From the NCBI RefSeq assembly GCF_002163715.1, contig NZ_CP015698.1, positions 3,078,201 to 3,142,200 of the forward strand: DNA of 64,000 nt, given 5' to 3'. Source of the DNA: Curvibacter sp. AEP1-3. Its GTDB lineage: Bacteria; Pseudomonadota; Gammaproteobacteria; Burkholderiales; Burkholderiaceae_C. Both the position numbers and the translations under genes were made by a program. The notes beneath the pieces were generated by a model, which worked only from the letters and a program-made list of their open reading frames with translations, did not search any database and was not told the origin of the DNA. Numbering within the stretch: position 1 is the first letter of the stretch; each line of letters starts with the position of its first letter. Below, one piece after another: positions 25,573 to 33,695 of the stretch.

Positions 25573-27096
25573 TTAGCCTAGCGGGCCGAGGTCGTCTCCG
25601 TAGCCCGAAGGGCTGTCACCGTGGGCGTCGGAGTCGGAGTCCGAATAGCCGCCCCCCTCATGTGCTCCACCTTTTTCACCCAAGTGTTCGAAGGGCAGCG
25701 CTTGCTTCACCAGGATGATGGTGCAAGGGGCTTCCATGGCCACCTTGATGGGCACGGTGGCGACAAAGCGCTGTGTCATCAGGCCGTGGGTAGCAGCGCC
25801 CATGACGATGACGCTGACGTTGTTTCCGCGGGCATAGTCCAGCAGCGCTTGGGCGACGTCACTGCTCTCCAGCACGTGGCAAGAAATCTGGTGGCCCGGG
25901 TAATCCAAGGGCTGCGCCCACTGGCGCAAGGTGTTCAGGTAGCGGCGGTGCACCTGTGTTTCGCTGCGGTCTTCGTCAGAGGCGCTGGTCTGACTGCCGG
26001 AGATGACCGTGACACAGGCAAGCCGCGCACCGGGGCGGGTGCCCAGTGATCGGGCTACGGCCTGCCGCAGGCTGTAGAGGGTGGCGTCAGTCGCGTCTTT
26101 GTGGGGGACTGCCACCATGACGATGGGTACTTCATCCACCTGCTGAGCCGGCAACGGGCTGGGCTGGTAGTGCATGCCCGCTGCCTTGATCCAACGTTTG
26201 AAGTGGGTGCTGAAGGGGGTCCCCTCCACGTTGGTGCCCCGGCGCGTGACGTGCACTTGCGTAGGGTGCGACAGATCAAAGGCCAGATGGGCGGCCGAAG
26301 GGTAGCGCTTGGCGGCTTCGGGTTCCAGACAGCGCAGCACGACCTCTTGCAGCCATGCGGGTACGTCCGAGCGGCGTTTGCGTGGCGGTACCGGGTCCAT
26401 CCACAGGCGCTGGCGCAAGCCGGCGCTGGTTTGTGGCTCGCCGAAGGGCAACTCTTCGGTGCATAGCTGGTAGAGCATGACCCCGATGGCAAATACATCG
26501 CTGCGCGGGTCGCCCCGAACGCCCACCACCTGCTCCGGGGCGATCCATGCCGGTGAGCCCACCGCCTTGCGCAATTGCTCGGCCAGCAGATCCGGAAAGT
26601 GGGCGTGGCAGGACAGGCCGAAGTCCAGCAAGACGGCACTGCCATCCTCGCGGATAAGCACATTGGCGGGTTTGAGATCCAGGTGCACGGTATTCTGCTG
26701 GTGCAGTGCATGGGCCGCTCGCGCCACTGCCGCTCCGAGGCGGGTGACCTCAGCAATGTCCAAAGGTTGGGGCGCGTCCAGCCAGTGCTGCAGCGTGCGC
26801 CCTTGCACATATTCCATCACCAGGTAGGGCACATGCAGAAGGTCGCCGGCCGCCACAAATCGCGGTGTGTGCGGCCCGCTCAGAGCCTGCATGATCTGGC
26901 ACTCCACTTCGAAACTGACGATGTTCTCAGCCCCATCCCCCGCGGTCATGCGGGGCACTTTCATCGCCATCTCGAAACCAGGGCCCGGCCGGCCATCGGC
27001 ATACACCACCTGGTAAATGTGGGCCATGCCGCCGGAGTGGATGCAGGCCTTGACGAGGAAGCCATCCAGTACTTCGCCTGGCTCCAGCAGTTTCAT
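25573..27096 (-). CDS. Serine/threonine protein kinase fused to a universal stress domain
   Basis: A 507-residue cytosolic fusion. Residues 10-275 form a Hanks-type kinase: SGGMAH loop (21-26), Lys46, Glu64, HLDLKPAN (138-145), DFG (158-160) and APE (186-188), so the active site is complete. Residues 323-465 form a UspA domain, but the usual GxxGx9G(S/T) nucleotide motif is altered (MGAATHGLMTQRFVATVP). The tail is Gly, Ser and Asp-rich. The start at 27096 follows GGAGGAAG and overlaps the phosphoesterase stop by 4 nt. Substrates are unknown; an FNR-like box upstream of the pair suggests induction at low oxygen. Confidence 0.9.
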   Translation of the reverse strand: MKLLEPGEVLDGFLVKACIHSGGMAHIYQVVYADGRPGPGFEMAMKVPRMTAGDGAENIVSFEVECQIMQALSGPHTPRFVAAGDLLHVPYLVMEYVQGRTLQHWLDAPQPLDIAEVTRLGAAVARAAHALHQQNTVHLDLKPANVLIREDGSAVLLDFGLSCHAHFPDLLAEQLRKAVGSPAWIAPEQVVGVRGDPRSDVFAIGVMLYQLCTEELPFGEPQTSAGLRQRLWMDPVPPRKRRSDVPAWLQEVVLRCLEPEAAKRYPSAAHLAFDLSHPTQVHVTRRGTNVEGTPFSTHFKRWIKAAGMHYQPSPLPAQQVDEVPIVMVAVPHKDATDATLYSLRQAVARSLGTRPGARLACVTVISGSQTSASDEDRSETQVHRRYLNTLRQWAQPLDYPGHQISCHVLESSDVAQALLDYARGNNVSVIVMGAATHGLMTQRFVATVPIKVAMEAPCTIILVKQALPFEHLGEKGGAHEGGGYSDSDSDAHGDSPSGYGDDLGPLG

Positions 27097-27842
27097 CGCC
27101 CTTCCTCCAAACGCTGGGCGAAGAACTCGGGCAGTCCTGCGCGGCGGATCGCGGTGGCTGCCGTGTAATGGTCGTAGGGCACCCGGTGGTAGGTGAGTTG
27201 TTGGCGTTCGGTGTCGAGCAATGCGTACATGGCCTGCGTTTTGCCATCGCGCGGTTGGCCGACTGAGCCGACGGTACTCAGCCACTGCCGGTGTTTGGGG
27301 ACGGGTACGGCGACTCCGGACTGCGGTGTGAATTTCATCAGTCCGTCCGTGCCCCGGTAATACAGGGTTTGCAAATGGACATGTCCGCCGAACACGTAGC
27401 GCACATCCGGGAAGGCACTGGCGGCATTCAGGCTCTCAGAAGCACTGCGTTCGTCGTACACATAGCGCCAGAGCTCGGGCGCATCCACGCTGGCATGCAC
27501 CAACAACACGGTGTCCATGTGGTGGGTGAGGGGCAGGGCGGCTATCCATTCCCGTTGGCTGTCGTTGAGTTGCCGGTGTGTCCAGCCGGCGGTACTGTCG
27601 CCGATGGTCTTGGGCACTGCAGGTGGATTTACGGCCATGTCGTCATGGTTGCCTTTGAGCACAACAGCACCTTCTTCGGTGAGCAGCATGATGCGCTCCA
27701 ACACCTCTGCCGGTTGCGCACCGTAGCCCACCATGTCCCCCAGAAAAGCGAAGCGCTGCGTCCTTTGCGCGCGTGCGTGAGCCAGGCAGGCATCCAGAGC
27801 CTGCAGGTTGCCGTGAATATCGGACAACAAAGCCAATCTCAT
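27093..27842 (-). CDS. YfcE-like metallophosphoesterase
   Basis: A 249-residue calcineurin-like phosphoesterase with all metal-binding blocks: LLSDIHGNLQAL (Asp8, His10), LGDMVGYG, LKGNHDDM, the LVHAS block and FGGHVHLQ. Such enzymes are dimetal phosphodiesterases or phosphatases. Overlap with the kinase-UspA gene (4 nt) suggests coupled translation. A phosphatase next to a protein kinase invites the idea of an antagonistic pair, although the YfcE-like group is not known as a protein phosphatase. It is divergent from a potassium channel gene, with an FNR-like site between. Confidence 0.9.
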   Translation of the reverse strand: MRLALLSDIHGNLQALDACLAHARAQRTQRFAFLGDMVGYGAQPAEVLERIMLLTEEGAVVLKGNHDDMAVNPPAVPKTIGDSTAGWTHRQLNDSQREWIAALPLTHHMDTVLLVHASVDAPELWRYVYDERSASESLNAASAFPDVRYVFGGHVHLQTLYYRGTDGLMKFTPQSGVAVPVPKHRQWLSTVGSVGQPRDGKTQAMYALLDTERQQLTYHRVPYDHYTAATAIRRAGLPEFFAQRLEEGR

Positions 27843-27930
27843 CCCGTCTCCATCTCTGTTCTTGTCGTCATCGTTGCATCATGCCTTGCCGGGCTGACGG
27901 CAAGTTTGCAGAATGGAGGTGCTTGGCCAA

Positions 27931-27944
27931 TTGATGCAGGTCAA
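27931..27944. promoter_or_regulatory. FNR/Anr-type binding site
   Basis: TTGAT-GCAG-GTCAA matches the FNR consensus TTGAT-N4-ATCAA at 9 of 10 positions. It lies 34 nt before the channel start codon and 88 nt before the phosphoesterase start on the other strand. By position it could serve either direction, but the spacing suits the minus-strand operon better. Confidence 0.65.
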
Positions 27945-27978
27945 TGTCTGCCCTGCATGTCGGCCGTAAAGTGATTCC

Positions 27979-28404
27979 ATGCGCAAAGTCAAACTGCACA
28001 AACTCGTGATCGGTCGCCGTGGGCTCATCTATTCATTGGGCCTGTGCATGCTGATTCTGGGGATAGGCGGTTTGGGCTTTTGGGCTTTGGAGCCCCGGGC
28101 TGAGACTTACAGCGATGGCCTGTGGCTGGCTTTCACGACCGCCGCTACGGTGGGTTACGGGGATATCGTGCCCAGTACACATGCTTCACGGTTTTTTGCT
28201 GTCGTGGTGGTACTGATGGGACTGGCGGTACTGTCGCTGGTAACCGCCTCGGTGGCGGCCATGCTGGTGGAGGTGGAAGAGCGTGCGGTGGACAGTGAGT
28301 TGCTACGCGAGATCCACGCCTTGCGGCTTGAAGTGCGTCATTTGCGCGATGAAGTTCACATCCTGCGGGCAGATGGCCCTAATGAAAAAGCCGGCACACC
28401 TTAG
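27979..28404 (+). CDS. Two-helix potassium channel
   Basis: A 141-residue membrane protein with the simplest potassium channel layout: one helix (residues 15-37), a pore loop with the selectivity filter TVGYGD, a second helix (residues 72-95), and a cytosolic coiled-coil tail (LLREIHALRLEVRHLRDEVH) that could promote tetramer assembly. It is not fused to RCK or cyclic nucleotide domains. It lies opposite the phosphoesterase and kinase-UspA operon. Its stop falls in the loop of a bidirectional terminator. Confidence 0.9.
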   Translation: MRKVKLHKLVIGRRGLIYSLGLCMLILGIGGLGFWALEPRAETYSDGLWLAFTTAATVGYGDIVPSTHASRFFAVVVVLMGLAVLSLVTASVAAMLVEVEERAVDSELLREIHALRLEVRHLRDEVHILRADGPNEKAGTP

Positions 28405-28420
28405 GGCATGCCGGCTTCTT
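28388..28420. terminator. Bidirectional terminator between the channel gene and ohr
   Basis: AAGCCGGCA (28388-28396) pairs with TGCCGGCTT (28409-28417), a perfect 9-bp stem with a 12-nt loop. AAAAA precedes and TTCTTT follows, so it can serve both converging genes. The stop codon of the channel gene lies in the loop. Confidence 0.85.
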
Positions 28421-28458
28421 TGACTGACGGTGTTTTGGCACCGTGCAGTGATTCGCTA

Positions 28459-28887
28459 TTAGACGATCGTGATGGTCACTTCGATGTTGCCGCGTGTTGC
28501 GTTGGAGTACGGGCATACCTCGTGAGCCTTGGCGACCAGGGCTTCTGCAGCGGCTTTGTCCATGCCGGGAATGCTGACTTCCAGAGCCACTTCAATGCCG
28601 AAGCCCTGGGGAATCTGGCCGATGCCCACCGACGCGTTGATGCTGGTGTCTGCGGGCAGGGCAATCTTCTGGGTGCCGGCCACAAACTTCATGGCGCCAA
28701 TGAAGCAAGCGCTGTAGCCGGAGGCAAACAACTGCTCAGGGTTCACGCCGGCACCAGGGCCGCCCATTTCCTTGGGAACGGCCAACTTCAGGTCGAGCAG
28801 GCCATCGGAGGTACGGGTCGTACCGTCACGGCCGCCAGTGGATTTGGCGTGGGCGGTGTAAATCACTTTTTCGATCTTGTTGACCAT
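28459..28887 (-). CDS. ohr: Organic hydroperoxide reductase Ohr
   Basis: A 142-residue thiol peroxidase that reduces fatty acid and other organic hydroperoxides in the cytosol using lipoyl thiols. It belongs to the OsmC/Ohr family. The two redox cysteines are visible in [10 protein letters not shown] and [13 protein letters not shown], and the paired Arg and Glu context ([14 protein letters not shown]) is conserved. It follows ohrR by 51 nt on the same strand, so both are probably transcribed from the OhrR-controlled promoter at 29411-29439. Confidence 0.95.
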   Translation of the reverse strand: MVNKIEKVIYTAHAKSTGGRDGTTRTSDGLLDLKLAVPKEMGGPGAGVNPEQLFASGYSACFIGAMKFVAGTQKIALPADTSINASVGIGQIPQGFGIEVALEVSIPGMDKAAAEALVAKAHEVCPYSNATRGNIEVTITIV

Positions 28888-28938
28888 GGTGCTTCCTTCA
28901 AAAAATGCTGCGTCTGCAGCGGGTGGGTAATTGAAAAA

Positions 28939-29403
28939 CTAGTTGTGTCCGGAGGTAATCCGGTCACGCAGGGTTTGGATCTGGCCGGTTAGCGACATCA
29001 ACTCCGAGACCGGGCAGGCGCTGGCCGCAACGACGCAGGCCGGAATGCTGATGGCGCGCGCTTTCAGGGCACGGCCTTCGACGCTGAGAAAGACTTCCAC
29101 TTTCCGTTCATCCTGCGCGCTGCGTTGGCGACTCAACAAGCCGCCCGCTTCCATGCGTTTGAGCAGGGGGGTGAGCGTGCCTGAATCAAGGAACAAGCGC
29201 TCCCCCAGCGCAGAGACACTCATGCCATCGGTTTCCCACAGCACCAGCATGACCAGATATTGGGGGTAGGTGAGTTGCAGGGCTTCCAGCAAGGGCTTGT
29301 ACAGCTTGGTCATCGCCAGCGATGCCGAATACAGCGCAAAGCACAGCTGGTTGTCCAGCCGCAATGCGGCGTCGTTGGCAGGGAGTGTGCGTTTGCTTGT
29401 CAT
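28939..29403 (-). CDS. ohrR: Organic peroxide sensor/repressor OhrR
   Basis: A MarR-family repressor of 154 residues that releases DNA when its reactive cysteine is oxidised by organic peroxides. The ATG at 29403 is preferred over an in-frame TTG at 29424 that lies inside the operator. The sensing Cys is in LDNQLCFALYSASLAMTKLY, and the tyrosines of the family (LYSAS, LTYPQYLVM) are present. The DNA-binding wing is SGTLTPLLKRMEAGGLLSRQRS. Two more Cys near the C-terminus (PACVVAASACPVSE) hint at the 2-Cys type. It is autoregulated from the palindrome upstream. Confidence 0.93.
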   Translation of the reverse strand: MTSKRTLPANDAALRLDNQLCFALYSASLAMTKLYKPLLEALQLTYPQYLVMLVLWETDGMSVSALGERLFLDSGTLTPLLKRMEAGGLLSRQRSAQDERKVEVFLSVEGRALKARAISIPACVVAASACPVSELMSLTGQIQTLRDRITSGHN

Positions 29404-29410
29404 GGAGTGA

Positions 29411-29446
29411 ATTATAGCGAACAATTAAATTGCGTGCAATTTAATT
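29411..29446 (-). promoter_or_regulatory. ohrR promoter with OhrR operator
   Basis: On the minus strand a TTGCAC -35 (29434-29439) and a perfect TATAAT -10 (29411-29416) are 17 bp apart. The perfect palindrome AATTAAATTGC-GT-GCAATTTAATT (29423-29446) covers the -35 and most of the spacer. Its CAATTAAATTG-like core matches the AT-rich boxes bound by OhrR in other bacteria. Repressor binding here would block RNA polymerase. Confidence 0.85.
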
Positions 29447-29549
29447 TAAGAAGCCATGGTCGCCTCGGGGACAAGGGTAAATCGGGTCTTGGCAGCGTGC
29501 GGCGCAATGGCTAACGTCAAGCCTCACACGGGTACAAGGGGCAAAGCAC

Positions 29550-31151
29550 ATGTGGGACTACATCATCATCGGCGGCGGATCGGCAGGCTGCGTGTTGGCG
29601 GGGCGCCTGAGCGAAGACCCTGACATACAGGTTGCCTTGCTGGAGGCCGGGCCGGCCGACAAAAGCGTGCTTATCCACTGCCCGGCCGGAATCGCGGCGC
29701 TGGCCCGTAACGGACAGGCCAACTGGGCCTTGAATACCACCGTACAAGCCGGTCTGAATGGGCGCAGGGGCTACCAACCTCGAGGCAAAGTCCTGGGCGG
29801 CTCCAGCTCTGTGAATGCCATGATCTACATCCGTGGCCAGAAAGAGGACTATGACCATTGGGCCTCCGAAGGCAACCCCGGCTGGAGTTATGACGAGCTA
29901 TTGCCCTATTTCAAGAAGGCTGAAGACAACACCCGTGGCGCGGATGCTTTCCATGGAGAAGGTGGTCCGTTGCATGTGCAGGACCTGACCAGCCCGACGG
30001 ATCTGGGCCCCGCTTTTATTCGTGCCGGGGTGGAGGCAGGTTATTCGCACAACCCGGACTTCAACGGAGCGGTTCAAGAAGGTATGGGCATGTACCAGGT
30101 GACCCACAAGCACGGTGAGCGTTTCAGTGCTGCCAAGGCCTATCTCACTCCCCACCTTGGTCGTCCGAACTTGCATGTGTTTACCGGTGCACATACCACC
30201 CGCATCCTGACGGAGCGTAAGCGGGCGGTCGGCGTGGAATTCATGCACGAAGGTGAAACCAAACAACTACGTGCCAGCCGCGAAGTATTGCTGTGCGCCG
30301 GTGCATTCCAATCTCCCCAGATCTTGCTGCTGTCGGGCATAGGACCGCACCAGCAATTGCTGGAGCATCGCATTCCGACGGTGCACGACCTGCCCGGCGT
30401 GGGTCAGCACCTGCATGACCACATCGACATTGTGCAAATGGTGCATGCGCCCAAGCTCACCCAAAGCGTAGGCGTGACTCCCGGCGGAATTGCGCGTCTG
30501 ATCGGTGCCACCCTAGAGTGGCGCAAGCAGCGTACGGGGCTGTTGACCACCAATTTCGCGGAGGCTGGTGGTTTTGTGAAGAGCCAAAGCTCCGAGCTCA
30601 CGCCTGATTTGCAGTTCCACTTTGTGATCGCCAAACTGGTGGACCACGGTCGTGGCACGGTGTTCGGCCACGGATATTCCTGCCATGTGTGCCTATTGCG
30701 ACCGCTGAGCCGAGGCAGTGTGACGCTGGAAAGCAAGGACCCGTTCGCCGCTCCCCTCATAGATCCGAACTTTCTGGGGGTACGGGACGATGTGGAACGA
30801 CTGATGCGGGGATTTCGCATCATGCGCAATGTCTTGCAGCAGCCTGCCTTGGCACAGCTGGGAGGCCGGGAAGTGCCCGCCTCGGCCAACGCGACCAGCG
30901 ACCTGGCCATCGAGCAATTCATCCGAGACTATGCTGACACGGTCTATCACCCGGTGGGCAGTTGCCGCATGGGGCCTGGTGAGCTGGATGTGGTGGACCA
31001 CGAATTGCGGGTACACGGAATGGAGGGCCTGCGGGTGGTGGATGCGTCCATCATGCCCCGCATCGTCAGTGGTAACACAAATGCTCCGACCATCATGATT
31101 GCGGAAAAGGCGGCGGACATGATCAAGTCAGCCCGCAGCGGTACACATTGA
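29550..31151 (+). CDS. GMC-family FAD oxidoreductase (choline/alcohol dehydrogenase type)
   Basis: A 533-residue flavoprotein of the glucose-methanol-choline family. The FAD motif IIIGGGSAGCVLAGRLSED is at the N-terminus. The two GMC signatures are RGKVLGGSSSVNAM and the GAFQSPQILLLSGIGP segment. The active-site His is in DTVYHPVGSCRMG, and the C-terminus has NTNAPTIMIAEKAADMI. Close relatives are BetA (choline to betaine aldehyde) and AlkJ (aliphatic alcohols). With no betB or alk genes adjacent, the substrate is uncertain. AAGGGG precedes the ATG. It stands alone, next to the divergent ohrR. Confidence 0.88.
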   Translation: MWDYIIIGGGSAGCVLAGRLSEDPDIQVALLEAGPADKSVLIHCPAGIAALARNGQANWALNTTVQAGLNGRRGYQPRGKVLGGSSSVNAMIYIRGQKEDYDHWASEGNPGWSYDELLPYFKKAEDNTRGADAFHGEGGPLHVQDLTSPTDLGPAFIRAGVEAGYSHNPDFNGAVQEGMGMYQVTHKHGERFSAAKAYLTPHLGRPNLHVFTGAHTTRILTERKRAVGVEFMHEGETKQLRASREVLLCAGAFQSPQILLLSGIGPHQQLLEHRIPTVHDLPGVGQHLHDHIDIVQMVHAPKLTQSVGVTPGGIARLIGATLEWRKQRTGLLTTNFAEAGGFVKSQSSELTPDLQFHFVIAKLVDHGRGTVFGHGYSCHVCLLRPLSRGSVTLESKDPFAAPLIDPNFLGVRDDVERLMRGFRIMRNVLQQPALAQLGGREVPASANATSDLAIEQFIRDYADTVYHPVGSCRMGPGELDVVDHELRVHGMEGLRVVDASIMPRIVSGNTNAPTIMIAEKAADMIKSARSGTH

Positions 31152-31175
31152 GAGGGTGCCGCGTGCACAGTCAGG

Positions 31176-31928
31176 TCAACGAGTCTCGGCGCGCAGATAG
31201 TCCTGGGCAAGCTTGCGTATGTTGATCCGCTTGAGCCCCTCATTCAGGGATAAACGCATGGAATCGGCATAAGCGGTGCGGTTAAAGCACACAAAAAGCG
31301 GGAGCTTGGGCATGGTGCTGCGGCTGGACATTTCCAAGCCCTTTAGCTTGTGTTTCGCGGCAAGATGCTCGAACACCTGCTGGTCGATCGACACATAGTC
31401 CACCCGCTTTGCCTCCAGTTTCTTGAGGCTGAATAGGTCGCTGGGCGCGACGTCAGCGGTGACCAGTCCGCGCTCTATCAAACTGTTGATCTCCGGACCA
31501 TTGTCATATCCATCCACCACGCCGATGCGCTTGCCGTGCAAGTCAGTCCCGTCACGCCAAGGAGCCTGGCTCCCTTTGCGTTGCGCCAAACCGAACTGAA
31601 AGCTGCCGATGGCATCAGAAACCACCCCGTTCGCCTCAGCACACTCGGATTGGGACGCCGAATAAAAGCCCAAGGGACCATAAGCGCGACCCTCCATCGC
31701 CAGTTTGATGGCGCGTCGCCACGGGTACACCTTGACGCTTACCGTGTGCCCTTGCGTGGCATAGGCCTGCCTGATCACAACAGACAAAAAACCCTGCTGT
31801 GAAATGTGCCCCGAATAGGGTGGCCAATCCAGCGTCACCAAAGGCAGGTCTGCAGACCATACTGCTCCAGCACCCAGAGCAAACACCCCCGGCAGCATGG
31901 CCCGGCACAGGCGATGCAAACGTGTCAT
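31176..31928 (-). CDS. Periplasmic solute-binding protein (SBP_bac_3-like)
   Basis: A 250-residue exported protein. The ATG at 31928 gives a signal peptide (RLHRLCRAMLPGVFALGAGA, cut near VWSA). The mature sequence starts DLPLVTLDWPPYSG, the family pattern of polar amino acid-binding proteins, with YPWRRAIKLAMEGRAYG and a late DLFSLKKLEAKRVDYVS. It is the last gene of an apparent four-gene minus-strand unit and begins 2 nt after the permease stop. The permease before it is an exporter type, so pairing with a binding protein is odd; the protein may act in sensing or with another transporter. Confidence 0.75.
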   Translation of the reverse strand: MTRLHRLCRAMLPGVFALGAGAVWSADLPLVTLDWPPYSGHISQQGFLSVVIRQAYATQGHTVSVKVYPWRRAIKLAMEGRAYGPLGFYSASQSECAEANGVVSDAIGSFQFGLAQRKGSQAPWRDGTDLHGKRIGVVDGYDNGPEINSLIERGLVTADVAPSDLFSLKKLEAKRVDYVSIDQQVFEHLAAKHKLKGLEMSSRSTMPKLPLFVCFNRTAYADSMRLSLNEGLKRINIRKLAQDYLRAETR

Positions 31929-31930
31929 CG

Positions 31931-32758
31931 CTATTTTGCAAAGCGCTTGCGAGTAAGCGCCAAAGCAACCCAGAAAGAGACGACTGCAAAGGCTACCAAT
32001 ACACCGATGTGGCGTAGTGCATCCGTAGGCCACTGGTCCATGAACAAGGGGCGCACCAAGGCAACCGCGTTGGACAGGGGCAGCCAGTCAGCCACCATGC
32101 GCACAACCAAGGGCAGTTGCTCAAGCGGAAAAAATACTCCGCTCAAAAACATCATGGGTGTGAGGAACAGTGTGAAGTAATAGGTGAAAAAGTCATAGCC
32201 CTTGGCCAGCGCGTTGAAGATCAGCGCGATGCAACTGAAGGTAATGCCCACACCCAACAAAATGGGCCAGGCCACTAACAACTTGGGGCTGTGGCTGATG
32301 CCAAGCACCAGCATCACGCCCATGATGGCGGTGACGGTGAACAGCGACTTGAAGGCCGCCCACAGCATTTCGGCCAGCACCACGTTGTCCAGGCTCACGG
32401 GCGCGTTCATGATGCCGTCCCAGGTTTTTTGCACATGCATGCGGCTGAAGGCGGAGTACAAGGCTTCAAACGAGGCAGACTGCATGGCGCTCATGCAGAT
32501 GGAGCCGCTGGCCAGAAACAGGATGTAGGGCACCTGCTGCCCGTTCACCGTGATCTGCCCGACCAGCGCGCCCATGCCGTAGCCGAAGGCGACCAGCCAC
32601 ATCAAGGGCTCGGCAATATTGCCCACCAGGCTGGGAATGGCCAGCTTGCGCCAGACCAGCAGGTTGCGCAAAAACACCGGCCAAAAGCGTATGGACAGTT
32701 CGGGCGCGCGCCAGATGCTCTGGGGCTTGAAAAGTGGGGCGGTTGTGGGGGTGCTCAT
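31931..32758 (-). CDS. ABC-2 type transporter permease (NodJ family)
   Basis: A 275-residue permease with six hydrophobic segments of the ABC-2 export family, closest to NodJ. Recognisable stretches are EPLMWLVAFGYGMGALV, ASGSICMSAMQSASFEALYS and LFLTPMMFLSGVFFPLEQLP. NodIJ-type pairs export lipo-oligosaccharides in rhizobia, but most homologues in other bacteria have unknown export substrates. It is encoded 1 nt after the ATPase and 2 nt before the solute-binding protein. No nodulation genes are present. Confidence 0.88.
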   Translation of the reverse strand: MSTPTTAPLFKPQSIWRAPELSIRFWPVFLRNLLVWRKLAIPSLVGNIAEPLMWLVAFGYGMGALVGQITVNGQQVPYILFLASGSICMSAMQSASFEALYSAFSRMHVQKTWDGIMNAPVSLDNVVLAEMLWAAFKSLFTVTAIMGVMLVLGISHSPKLLVAWPILLGVGITFSCIALIFNALAKGYDFFTYYFTLFLTPMMFLSGVFFPLEQLPLVVRMVADWLPLSNAVALVRPLFMDQWPTDALRHIGVLVAFAVVSFWVALALTRKRFAK

Positions 32759-32759
32759 A

Positions 32760-33695
32760 TCAGGCGTCCTCCCGGATCTGGCGTCCGGTCAATTTCAAAA
32801 ACAGGTCTTCCAGATTGGCCGGGCGGTGCAGGGTGCGTAACTGGGGGTACCCCCCAAGCGCCTGCAGCAGAGGCGCGGAATCCTGGGTGTAGAAGAAGAC
32901 GGTTTCGCCGCTGACTTCCACGCGGGCCGCCAAGTTGCGCAAGGCGCTGTCGACCAGCGCCTGAGCGCCTACGCCGAACACTTCGACCACATCGGGCTCA
33001 AGGTGGGCAGCAATCAGGTCGCGTGGGGTGCCTTCGGCAATCTTCTTGCCATGGTCCAACACCAGCAGGCGGTTGCACAAGCGCTCGGCCTCGTCCATGA
33101 AGTGGGTGGTCAGCAGGATCGATTTGCCTTGTTGCAATAAGACCTGCAGCCGCTCCCACATGAGGTGGCGGGCTTGCGGGTCCAGCCCGGTGGTGGGCTC
33201 GTCGAGCAGCAGCAGCTTGGGGTCATTCACCAGTGCGCGGGCTAGGCTCAAGCGCCGCCGCATGCCGCCGGATAATTCGCCGGGCTTTGCATTGGCTTTG
33301 TGGGTCAGCGCCGCAAACTCCAACAGCTGCGGAATGCGAGCCTTGATCGCGGCATCCTTCATGCCGAAGTAGCGGCCATAGACCAGCAGGTTCTCCGCGC
33401 AGGTGAAGTCCGGGTCCAGGGTGTCGAACTGGGTGACGACGCCCAGTTGCGCCTTGATGGCCATGGCCTCATGGGGCATTTGCAAGCCCATGGCCGTGAT
33501 GGTGCCGCCGTCGGGCAGCGTGTGGCCCAGGCACATGCGTATGGTGGTGGTTTTGCCTGCACCGTTGGGGCCGATGACGCCCAGGCACTCGCCCGGGGCG
33601 ATGTGAAAAGACAGGTCTTTGACGACTTCGGCATCGCCGTAGCGCTTGCGCAGGTGCTCGACCTGGAAAAAGGTGGGGTTGGAGCTTGTCATCAT
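32760..33695 (-). CDS. ABC transporter ATP-binding protein (NodI family)
   Basis: A 311-residue ATPase that powers the adjacent NodJ-like permease. It has Walker A GPNGAGKT (42-49), signature [15 protein letters not shown], Walker [13 protein letters not shown] and the switch His in [13 protein letters not shown]. The C-terminal 80 residues are the accessory domain typical of drug and lipo-oligosaccharide exporters. It overlaps the amn stop by 4 nt and is followed 1 nt later by the permease. The export substrate is unknown. Confidence 0.92.
   Translation of the reverse strand: MMTSSNPTFFQVEHLRKRYGDAEVVKDLSFHIAPGECLGVIGPNGAGKTTTIRMCLGHTLPDGGTITAMGLQMPHEAMAIKAQLGVVTQFDTLDPDFTCAENLLVYGRYFGMKDAAIKARIPQLLEFAALTHKANAKPGELSGGMRRRLSLARALVNDPKLLLLDEPTTGLDPQARHLMWERLQVLLQQGKSILLTTHFMDEAERLCNRLLVLDHGKKIAEGTPRDLIAAHLEPDVVEVFGVGAQALVDSALRNLAARVEVSGETVFFYTQDSAPLLQALGGYPQLRTLHRPANLEDLFLKLTGRQIREDA

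Noticed and set aside
29404..29424. TTG start for OhrR at 29424
   Set aside because: It lies next to the operator and overlaps the -10 region of the ohrR promoter, so it cannot be in the normal transcript.
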